Shown one piece after another: positions 34,276 through 42,361 of a DNA stretch of 42,361 bases. Source of the DNA: Paracoccaceae bacterium. Lineage in GTDB: Bacteria > Pseudomonadota > Alphaproteobacteria > Rhodobacterales > Rhodobacteraceae. The notes under the pieces were generated by a model that did not search any database, was not told the origin of the DNA, and saw only the letters and a program-made list of their open reading frames with translations. The translations under genes were made by a program, and so were the position numbers. Position 1 is the stretch's first letter; each line of letters starts with the position of its first letter. The DNA lies in assembly GCA_013139635.1 (NCBI GenBank), contig WTAL01000014.1, positions 1 through 42,361 on the forward strand, written 5' to 3'.

Positions 34276-34649
34276 GCGTAGCTGACGATCTCGTATTCGA
34301 TATCGTCATGGTCGTGGAAGTAAAACCGGCGGCCCGGCTCGTAATCGCCGTGGTTTGAGGTTTTGAGGCCCTCGGCCAACACGCGGGCCTCTACCGCACC
34401 AAAGTCATCGACCACCAGCGCCACGTGGTTTAGCCCGCCGCGAATATCGTAGCTCATGACTGTTTCCTCAGTGGTTTTGGGCGGGGTGTAAAAGGCGAGG
34501 TAGTCGTCTTTGTCACCGACATGGATGGTGTAGCCGCCATGAATCGAAGCCCCCTCCCAGCGGATTTTCCAGCCAAAAAGCGTGTCCATCAGTTTGGCCG
34601 CCCGTTGCGGGTCGCTCACGGTTATATTCACATGTTCAAGTCTTGCCAT
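34272..34649 (-). CDS. VOC-family (glyoxalase/bleomycin-resistance fold) protein
   Basis: The product has 125 residues with two beta-alpha-beta-beta-beta units: LEHVNITVSDPQRAAKLMDTLFGW and GGLNHVALVVDDFGAVEARVLAEG, ending DDIEYEIVSYA. Candidate metal ligands are His6, the central NHVAL histidine and a late glutamate. The reaction cannot be assigned. It diverges from soxR and a MerR-type promoter faces it, which suggests induction by redox-cycling compounds. Confidence 0.85.
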   Translation of the reverse strand: MARLEHVNITVSDPQRAAKLMDTLFGWKIRWEGASIHGGYTIHVGDKDDYLAFYTPPKTTEETVMSYDIRGGLNHVALVVDDFGAVEARVLAEGLKTSNHGDYEPGRRFYFHDHDDIEYEIVSYA

Positions 34650-34704
34650 TGTATTATCCTTTCAAATAGCCCGCCTTTTGCGGGTTGATTTCTTAAGGCT
34701 AGTC

Positions 34705-34728
34705 CCTCAACCTAACTTTAGGTCAAGG
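34705..34728 (-). promoter_or_regulatory. Candidate SoxR operator and 19-bp-spacer promoter for the VOC gene
   Basis: CCTCAACCTAA (34705-34715), CT, TTAGGTCAAGG (34718-34728) form an imperfect palindrome (9 of 11 pairs). Read on the minus strand, TTGACC can serve as a -35, followed by a 19-bp spacer that contains the palindrome and then TAGCCT as a weak -10. A 19-bp spacer with the operator inside is the mark of MerR/SoxR-activated promoters. The direction implies activation of the VOC gene. Confidence 0.5.
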
Positions 34729-34736
34729 ATTAATTT

Positions 34737-35189
34737 ATGCAAAAAACAATTTCTATCGGATATCTTTCAAAACGCACCGGCGTGGCGGTTTCGGCCATTC
34801 GCTATTACGAGGGGCAAAGGCTGCTTTTTCCCGAGCGGAATGCGGGCGGGCAGCGGCGATTTTTGAAGGCTGATATTCGGAGGTTGAGCTTTATTCTTAT
34901 CGCCCAGCAGTTCGGCTTCACCCTGCCGCAGATCGCTGAAACCCTTGGCACCCTGCCCGAGGGGCGCACGCCGACCAAGGCGGATTGGGCAGCGATTAGT
35001 GCGGATTTTAGGGCGGTGCTGGACGAGAAAATCGAGACCTTAACGCGGTTGCGAGATAACCTAGATGGCTGCATTGGTTGCGGCTGCCTGAGCCTTGATA
35101 AATGCAAGCTTTATAATGCGGATGACCGTGCAGCTAAGTACGGGGCTGGCCCGCGGTATTTAATGGGAGACCGGCCCGACAGCGCGTAA
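34737..35189 (+). CDS. soxR: Redox-sensitive transcriptional activator SoxR
   Basis: The product has 150 residues of the MerR family: ISIGYLSKRTGVAVSAIRYYEGQRLL at the N-terminus and the iron-sulfur motif CIGCGCLSLDKC with cysteines 112, 115, 117 and 123, exactly as in SoxR. The [2Fe-2S] cluster is oxidised by redox-cycling drugs or superoxide-generating agents, which activates target promoters. No soxS is expected in this group; SoxR usually controls a few efflux or detoxification genes directly. It diverges from the VOC gene. Confidence 0.93.
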   Translation: MQKTISIGYLSKRTGVAVSAIRYYEGQRLLFPERNAGGQRRFLKADIRRLSFILIAQQFGFTLPQIAETLGTLPEGRTPTKADWAAISADFRAVLDEKIETLTRLRDNLDGCIGCGCLSLDKCKLYNADDRAAKYGAGPRYLMGDRPDSA

Positions 35190-35201
35190 CCTAGGCGCGG
35201 T

Positions 35202-35579
35202 TCAAGTTTCAGCTATGAGTGAGCTAACATCAATAACCGTGCCGTCTGGATCCTGAACCAGCATCCGGCGCTGGCCATAAGGTGTGTTGGTGGGCGGCTC
35301 AATTATGGTGGCCCCTAAGATTTTTGCCTTGGTAAATATTAGCTCCACATCCTCGACAACAAAGGTCAGCATAACCCCTGCGGGTGGCTTTCTGATTTCG
35401 GCAGGCACTATCGAATGCTCCCGTGCCAAAATCCCGAACTCCAGATCCGGGCAGTCTGCGTGAGTAAAAATCACAAACCAGTCGGGCTCAAAATGGCGGG
35501 CCATGCCTAGAAGGTCTTGGTAAAAGCGCGCGGTTTTATCGACATCGGCACTCAGAATATTGGTGAAGGCTCTTTTCAT
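35202..35579 (-). CDS. VOC-family protein
   Basis: The product has 125 residues from the ATG at 35579 (MKRAFTNILSADVDKTARFYQDLLGM), with GGAGCC upstream. It has the usual two-unit VOC layout, ending TPYGQRRMLVQDPDGTVIDVSS; the PYGQRxxxxxDPDG signature fits glyoxalase/dioxygenase-like members. The substrate is unknown. It is convergent with soxR. Confidence 0.85.
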   Translation of the reverse strand: MKRAFTNILSADVDKTARFYQDLLGMARHFEPDWFVIFTHADCPDLEFGILAREHSIVPAEIRKPPAGVMLTFVVEDVELIFTKAKILGATIIEPPTNTPYGQRRMLVQDPDGTVIDVSSLIAET

Positions 35580-35663
35580 GCTGGCTCCTGAAATTTGGCA
35601 TGGTTTAATATCATTATGCCGGATTAGGCCGCTATATCGAGCCTCCAATAGCTCTGAAAAACC

Positions 35664-36797
35664 CTAATCCACAACCCATTCCACCTTAGGAATCCCTACA
35701 AATCGGGCGAGGCGCGCTAGCTCTGTATCCAGTTTTTTCCGCCGTGAATCATTCCAGTTCACGCCGCCTTCTGGCCAAAACCCAATGACCTTAAGCCAGC
35801 CAGCCTTCCGGTCGGCCTTTAGCTCGATCCGTCCTACAAACCGCGCGCCTTCCAGCAGCGGATACACGTAATACCCCCAGCGGCGCTTGGCTTTGGGGAC
35901 AAACATCTCGTTGCGATACTCAAAGCCAAACAGGCGCTCAAGGCGAGTGCGGTCCCGAATGGCGGGGTCAAACGGGTTGAGGATACGCAGGCGGGATGAG
36001 GGCTTGGGGGCGGGTTCGAGATTGGGGGCTTTGAAGGCGCGGCTGAGGCTGCCATCGGCGGCCTCAAGCTCGATTTCGGGCAGGCCCTCAGCCCAAGCGC
36101 GGGCCTCTTTGGTGCTGACGGCATCCCAGAATTTAGCGATTTCGTTGGCGGTGGCAAAACCGAGGCGGTTGAGCGCTTGGGTGCAAAGCCAGTCGATTTG
36201 CTCGTCATCGGGGCGATGATCTGTGTGCAAATAGGCGGGGAAAATCCGCTCGGCGAGGTCATAGAATTTGATGAATTTTTCGCGGTGGGAGGTGGCGAGC
36301 TCCCCTGCATACCACATTTTATCAAGCGCTTTTTTGTGGGGCGGCTTTGCCCACATTTTGCTTTCAGAATCAAGCTTACTGTTAAAAGCATGGGTGGAAA
36401 GCGGGCCCTCGGCCTCAATGCGGGCTTTGATATCGTGAATATTGTGCTGGCCGAGCTTGGAATCAAACCACTCACTTTTGGCCACATATTTACCCATGCG
36501 GGTGAATTGCCGCCGCCACATTGGCAGGGTTTGCATCGGGATCAGGCTGGCGTCATGGGTGAAATGCTCGAAAAGCTGGCGGTTTTTGAGCAACGGCCAG
36601 AGGTGCTTTTCACGGTAGTTTTGATTGCGAGACCACAGGATATGATGGTGGGCACGGGTGACGTTTCGGATGGTGTCAATTTGCACAAAGCCAAGCGCGT
36701 TGATGGCTTGCATCACGTCCAGCGGCCCCGTGGGGGCCGCGCTCAGGCCGTGGTTGTGGAGCCACAGCCTGCGGGCATCTGCGTTGGAGAGCTTCAT
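35664..36797 (-). CDS. YcaQ-family winged-helix protein (crosslink-repair glycosylase-like)
   Basis: The product has 377 residues. LGFVQIDTIRNVTRAHHHILWSR carries the QxD motif proposed as the catalytic centre of YcaQ/AlkZ-type DNA glycosylases, which unhook interstrand crosslinks. Later segments (FEHFTHDASLIPM, LNPFDPAIRDRTRLERLFGF, KRRWGYYVYPLLEGARFVGRIELK) also match the family. The start codon follows the stop of the small gene upstream with no gap (TAA then ATG), so it is translationally coupled to the ABC/aldehyde dehydrogenase operon. Confidence 0.9.
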   Translation of the reverse strand: MKLSNADARRLWLHNHGLSAAPTGPLDVMQAINALGFVQIDTIRNVTRAHHHILWSRNQNYREKHLWPLLKNRQLFEHFTHDASLIPMQTLPMWRRQFTRMGKYVAKSEWFDSKLGQHNIHDIKARIEAEGPLSTHAFNSKLDSESKMWAKPPHKKALDKMWYAGELATSHREKFIKFYDLAERIFPAYLHTDHRPDDEQIDWLCTQALNRLGFATANEIAKFWDAVSTKEARAWAEGLPEIELEAADGSLSRAFKAPNLEPAPKPSSRLRILNPFDPAIRDRTRLERLFGFEYRNEMFVPKAKRRWGYYVYPLLEGARFVGRIELKADRKAGWLKVIGFWPEGGVNWNDSRRKKLDTELARLARFVGIPKVEWVVD

Positions 36798-37169
36798 TTA
36801 TCCATGGTGGGACGCCACCATTTTGAGCGCTTTTTCAAGGGCATGTGCATTCTTTAGCCGTCCAAAGTGCATACTTACATTTTCAGGCAAGCTCAAAAGC
36901 TTCTGGCCTTTAGTGTTTAGGCTAAACCCAATCGACAGCCCCGCAACAACCCTAAGGTTTTCGATGATGTCATACCCCCCTATCCCCGTTTCCGTATGTT
37001 CAAGATAGACGGAATCCATCCCTAACTGCACATCCTGTTCACTTGGCGTTTTGCATATTTGAAAATCTAGCGCGGGGCGAGGGGAAGGAAACAGGAACGC
37101 GACCGAAAGGTTGTAATGATCTTCAACCACTTCGGCGCGAAGGGGGTGAAGATCAAGGGTTTCAACCAT
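36798..37169 (-). CDS. Small protein resembling Imm10-type immunity proteins
   Basis: The product has 123 residues from the ATG at 37169 (MVETLDLHPL), overlapping the aldehyde dehydrogenase stop by eight bases. The segment EQDVQLGMDSVYLEHTE, then GGYDIIENLRVVAGLSIGF and the LSLPENVSMHFG strand resemble the layout I remember for the Imm10 immunity family. No toxin gene is adjacent. Codon use appears less GC-rich than that of its neighbours. It may be an unrelated protein of unknown function. Confidence 0.55.
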   Translation of the reverse strand: MVETLDLHPLRAEVVEDHYNLSVAFLFPSPRPALDFQICKTPSEQDVQLGMDSVYLEHTETGIGGYDIIENLRVVAGLSIGFSLNTKGQKLLSLPENVSMHFGRLKNAHALEKALKMVASHHG

Positions 37170-38606
37170 GGTGGGCGGCCACGGTTTTGAGGGTCGAAAA
37201 CCCGTAGAGCGCCTCAAAACCCTTTTCGCGGCCATGGCCTGATTTGCCGACCCCGCCGAAGGGCAGCTCTACCCCGCCGCCTGCGCCGTAATTGTTAATA
37301 AACACCTGCCCTGCCCGCAGTTTTTTGGCCATGCGCATTTGGCGGGCGCCGTCTCGGGTCCAGATAGAGGCGACGAGGCCATAGGCCGTGCCGTTGGCTA
37401 TTTTTAGCGCATCGGCCTCGTCATCAAAGGGGATGATGGCCTGCACGGGGCCGAATATTTCGGCTTGGGCGAGGGGGTCATCGGGGGAAATGCTGCCGTA
37501 AAGCGTGGGGGCGAAATAGTGGCCACCTATGGGGAGGCCCTCGGCGAGTTGGGCTTGGGCGAGGATGTTTTTGGGTTTTGCGGCGGCTATGAAGCCCTCA
37601 ACAATGTCCTTTTGGCGAGCGGAAATGAGCGGGCCGATGTCGAGGTCTGCTTCGGCGGGGCCGACGACGAGTTCTTTGTAGCGGGCGGCCATCATGACGC
37701 TGAGTTTTTCGTAAATGCCGCGTTGCATGAGGATGCGGGAGGAGGCGGAGCAGGTTTGGCCGGCGTTTTGGATGCCGGCGTTTACGAGGAACGGAAGGGC
37801 TGCTTCAAGGTCGGCATCGTCAAACACGATTTGCGGGGATTTGCCTCCGAGTTCTAGCGTAACGGGGATGACGTTTCGGGCGGCGGCGGCTTGGATGAGT
37901 TCGCCCGTGGCGACGGAGCCTGTGAAGCTGATGTGGTGGATGCCCGTGTGGTTGCTGAGCGCCGCGCCTGCTTCGGCCCCGAGGCCGGGAACGATGTTAA
38001 GCGCGCCTGCGGGGAGGCCCGCTTCGGTGGCGATTGCCCCGAAAGCGAGGGCTGTGAGGCAGGCTTCTTCGGCGGGTTTCAGCACGGTGGCGTTGCCCAT
38101 GGCGAGGGCGGCTCCCACCGAGCGACCAATGATTTGCATCGGGTAATTCCATGGGACGATGTGGCCGGTAACGCCGTGCGGTTCGCGCAGGGTGTAGACG
38201 GTGTAGCCGTCTAAGTAAGGGATGGTTTCGCCGTGGATTTTATCACACGCGCCGCCGTAGAATTCGAGATAGCGCGCGAGGGCGATGGCATCGGCGCGGG
38301 CCTGCTTGAGGGGCTTGCCAACATCGGCTGCCTCAAGCGCTGCCAAGTGGTCCACTTTGTCGAGAACGGCGGCAGACATACGCTGCAGCACACGCCCACG
38401 GTCGACCGCCGCCATGGCGCCCCACTCGCCGTTAAGCGCTGCCTCGGCGGCGTGCACGGCGGCATCCACATCGGCTTTTTGGCCGCGCGCAATGCGGGAA
38501 AGCTCTTCGCCGGTGGAGGGGTTTTCGAGGCTTAGGGTCTCGCCTCCTTGCGGGGCAACCCATTTTCCGCCGATCAGGCATTTACTGGCATCAAACCATG
38601 TATCAC

Positions 38607-38610
<4 letters not shown>
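37162..38610 (-). CDS. NAD(P)-dependent aldehyde dehydrogenase
   Basis: The product has 482 residues, full length for the family. The active-site glutamate is in TLELGGKSPQIVF, the catalytic cysteine in NAGQTCSASSR; the PWNYP motif and the GNATVLKPAEE cofactor region are present, as are EIFGPVQAIIPFDDE and the C-terminal FGGVGKSGHGREKGFEAL. It oxidises an aldehyde to a carboxylate; its resemblance is to the betaine-aldehyde or gamma-aminobutyraldehyde group. The ATG overlaps the ABC ATPase stop by four bases, which suggests a pathway for an imported amine or peptide-like compound. Confidence 0.93.
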
Positions 38611-40192
<1,582 letters not shown>

Positions 40193-40196
<4 letters not shown>

Positions 40197-41023
40197 TGGC
40201 GGTCACGGCGGAGTTTGGGGTCGAACAGGTCTCGGAGGGCGTCACCCATTAGGTTGAGGCCAAGGACTGTGAGGACGATGGCGAGGCCGGGGAAAAGCGC
40301 GAGGTGCGGAGCGAAGCTGACCATGGTTTGGCTGTCAGCGAGCATCCGGCCCCAGCTGGGGATGGGGGGCTGCGCGCCGAGGCCAATATAGGAGAGGGCT
40401 GCTTCGGCGAGGATGCCGAGGGAGAACTGGATGGTGCCTTGCACGATGAGCAGGTTGGTGATGTTGGGCAGGATGTGCTCGAAGGAAATGCGGAAGCGGG
40501 ACTTGCCGGAGACGCGGGCGGCGAGGACGAAATCTCGGGTCCAGAGGGAGAGCGCGCCGGCGCGGGAGAGGCGGGCGAAAACGGGGATGTTAAAAATGCC
40601 GATGGCGATGATGGCGTTGATGGCCGAGGGGCCGAAAACGGCGGTGATGAGGATGGCGATCAGGAGCGCGGGGAAGGCGAAAATGAGGTCGTTTCCGCGC
40701 ATGATGAACTCGTCTAGCAGGGAGCCTTTGCGAGCGGCGGCGGCGAGGCCAAGCGGCACACCAAGCAGCACACCGATGCCGACGGCGACGATGGCCACGG
40801 CGATGGAGGTGCGGGCGCCGACCATGATCATGGAGAAAATATCGCGGCCTAGGTGGTCGGTGCCAAACCAGTTGGTGGCGTCTGGGGAGTGGAGTTTGTT
40901 GACGATGTCTACGCCGCTGGTGCCGTAGGGAGTCCAAAAGAAGGATATGAGTGCGGCGGCGACGAAGGTGAAGGCCATGATGAAGCCGACGGAGAAGCCC
41001 GGCATTTTGAAGGCGCGTTTCAT
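40193..41023 (-). CDS. Oligopeptide-type ABC transporter permease (DppC-like)
   Basis: The product has 276 residues. About six membrane helices surround the DppC pattern LHSPDATNWFGTDHLGRDIFSMIMVGARTS and the coupling loop AARVSGKSRFRISFEHILPN. It ends GLNLMGDALRDLFDPKLR. It overlaps the DppB-like gene and the ATPase gene by four bases each, so the three are one translation unit. Confidence 0.93.
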
Positions 41024-41964
41024 GCGCGCCTCCTGAGGCGGGGGTCCACTAGGGCGTAGGTGATATCTACGAGGAAGGTGACGAGGATGACGGCGAAAAC
41101 GAGGAGCATGACGACGCTTTCAACGACGATGAGATCGCGCTGGGTGATGGCGGTGAAGATCATGCTGCCGAGGCCGGGGAGGAAGAAGATTTTTTCGATG
41201 ATGATGGCGCCTGCGAGGAGGAAGGAGAATTGGAGGCCGATGATTGTGAGGACGGGGATCATGGCGTTTCGCAGCGCGTGGTGGACCATGGCCCCGCGGG
41301 CGGTGCGGCCCTTGGCGCGGGCGGTGCGCATGAAGTCCTCGGACAGGGTATCGAGCAGCGAGGAGCGCATGACGCGGGCGAGGATGGAGGCTTGCGGGAG
41401 GGCCAGCACGAATGCTGGAAGGGTAAGGGCTTTTAGGGCCGCGAGCGGCTCATCCCAGCCGGGGAAGCCGCCAGCGGAAAAGAGGCCGTATTTGATGGCG
41501 AGAATGCTGACCATGATCATGGCAAACCAGAAATTTGGGATGGCCACGCCGAGCTGGGTGCCGCCCATCACCAGCCAATCAGCCCATGAGCCACGCTTGG
41601 CGGCGGCGATAATGCCGATGGGGAAAGCGATAAGCGTGGAGAGCAGGAGCGCGTAGAGGGCCAGCGGGAGGGAGACCCACACCCTGCCCTGCACCATCTC
41701 GGCGACCGGTACACGGTAGGTGTAGGAAATGCCAAAATCACCTTGCAGCAGGCCCGAGGCCCAGAGCCAATAGCGCGCCAGCAGGCCTTGGTCTAGGCCC
41801 ATTTGGGTGCGCAGGGCGTCCACCGCGTCTTGGGTGGCGTTAATGCCGAGCATCAGGCGGGCGGGGTCGCCGGGGATGATTTCAACCACGAAAAAGATCG
41901 CCACGGAGGCGGCGATAAGGCTGAGGCCGAGCGAAAGCAGGCGCTTTAGGGTGAAGATTAGCAT
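41020..41964 (-). CDS. Oligopeptide-type ABC transporter permease (DppB-like)
   Basis: The product has 314 residues from the ATG at 41964 (MLIFTLKRLLSLG), chosen because the family starts there; an upstream in-frame ATG lies inside the next gene. VVEIIPGDPARLMLG and LGLDQ-like MGLDQGLLARYWLW are typical of DppB, as are the coupling loop RTARAKGRTARGAMVHHALRNAMIPVL and the end VDITYALVDPRLR. It forms the channel with the DppC-like protein. No periplasmic binding protein is seen in the window. Confidence 0.93.
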   Translation of the reverse strand: MLIFTLKRLLSLGLSLIAASVAIFFVVEIIPGDPARLMLGINATQDAVDALRTQMGLDQGLLARYWLWASGLLQGDFGISYTYRVPVAEMVQGRVWVSLPLALYALLLSTLIAFPIGIIAAAKRGSWADWLVMGGTQLGVAIPNFWFAMIMVSILAIKYGLFSAGGFPGWDEPLAALKALTLPAFVLALPQASILARVMRSSLLDTLSEDFMRTARAKGRTARGAMVHHALRNAMIPVLTIIGLQFSFLLAGAIIIEKIFFLPGLGSMIFTAITQRDLIVVESVVMLLVFAVILVTFLVDITYALVDPRLRRRA

Positions 41965-42361
41965 GGGGTGGGCCTGCGATAGGCAATGAACCAGATGGTG
42001 AGAGCGGCAAGGGCTCCGGGTAAAGCAAATAGTGCGGCATGACCGATGGCGGTCCAAATCGAAATTCTCATTTCGTTTCCAATTTTCAAATTCAGTATAA
42101 ATACAATTATAAACGGGATGCTAAATCCAACGATTAGCGAAGCTCCCCATGTACGAAGGCCAGTAAAATGCGCTAGTAGCCAAGAGGGAATGCCGATGAA
42201 AGTTAACCAAAACATCCACAGGAAAAAGTAAGGAAAAAACACCCTGAAGCTCGTTTCCAATATATTCTCAAAAAAGATGGCTGCGCCGTCACTTTGGAAA
42301 CGGCCTATCCAATAATATGCAGTAAGGATCACTGCCCCCATTGCAGCGCCGCCCGCAAGGG
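41958..42361 (-). CDS. Membrane protein of unknown function (5' end probably outside the window)
   Basis: The frame is open from the right edge to the TAA at 41958-41960; the first ATG is at 42341, but the codons before it (LAGGAA) continue the same hydrophobic segment, so the true start is probably beyond the window. About four membrane segments are visible, including VFFPYFFLWMFWLTFIGIP and GHAALFALPGALAALTIWF. It resembles no family I know. By eye the DNA is richer in A and T than the ABC genes. It overlaps the DppB-like start by seven bases, so it is translated in tandem with the transporter operon. Confidence 0.65.
   Translation of the reverse strand, partial: LAGGAAMGAVILTAYYWIGRFQSDGAAIFFENILETSFRVFFPYFFLWMFWLTFIGIPSWLLAHFTGLRTWGASLIVGFSIPFIIVFILNLKIGNEMRISIWTAIGHAALFALPGALAALTIWFIAYRRPTPC

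Overview
The window looks like a chromosomal segment of an alphaproteobacterium, most likely of the Rhodobacteraceae/Roseobacter group. The basis is the gene repertoire and protein style: a PstA with an N-terminal extension, a Fur of the alphaproteobacterial HHDH...TGEV type, infC and eno typical of the group, a peptidoglycan synthase PbpC behind an alpha-2-macroglobulin, and a MatB/amidase/P1-peptidase cluster. Most genes use GC-rich codons with many overlapping ATGA/GTGA stop-start junctions. No database search was possible, so family names rest on recognised motifs and overall sequence resemblance.

Layout. 1-162 is the tail of a cation/proton antiporter. 163-722 holds no convincing gene. 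723-866 is a solo end of a Tn3-family transposon carrying a resolvase tail, directly followed by an array of Pho-box-like heptamers that should drive the high-affinity phosphate operon pstS-pstC-pstA-pstB-phoU (976-5744). Just after phoU lies a decayed 3.1-kb Tn3-family element (5759-8890) with 44-bp terminal inverted repeats, a frameshifted resolvase and a heavily mutated transposase that also contains a perfect 16-bp-arm hairpin insertion. Next to it is a broken outer-membrane beta-barrel gene.

9704-18086 is a mixed plus-strand housekeeping stretch: a polysaccharide-lyase-like secreted protein, Fur, a DMT permease, enolase, an ArsR regulator diverging from two small monooxygenase/NIPSNAP-like proteins, a DUF985 cupin, a SAM methyltransferase, a ThiE-like protein, GalE and a small membrane protein. 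18157-25625 encodes an 1806-residue lipoprotein-type or periplasmic alpha-2-macroglobulin whose thioester motif is gone, translationally coupled to PbpC. infC follows (25729-26280) and seems to start at a non-canonical AUA codon, the kind of start that allows IF-3 to autoregulate. A small membrane protein and an LpxL-like acyltransferase diverge after it.

28083-32966 is a minus-strand, translationally coupled catabolic operon (ArsR, SDR, P1 peptidase, amidase, malonyl-CoA synthetase) with a perfect palindromic operator at its head. 33085-35579 holds small regulators and stress genes: a Crp/Fnr regulator diverging from a His/Met-rich periplasmic protein, SoxR diverging from a VOC protein, and a second VOC protein. 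35664-42361 is one long overlapping minus-strand operon: an unknown membrane protein, oligopeptide-type ABC permeases and a fused double ATPase, an aldehyde dehydrogenase, a possible Imm10-like protein and a YcaQ-family protein.

I see no CRISPR array, no tRNA or rRNA, and no obvious new defence system. The most unusual observations are the AUA start of infC, the small palindromic insertion inside the dead transposase, the pst operon bracketed by two related Tn3 ends, and several strong unexplained palindromes.
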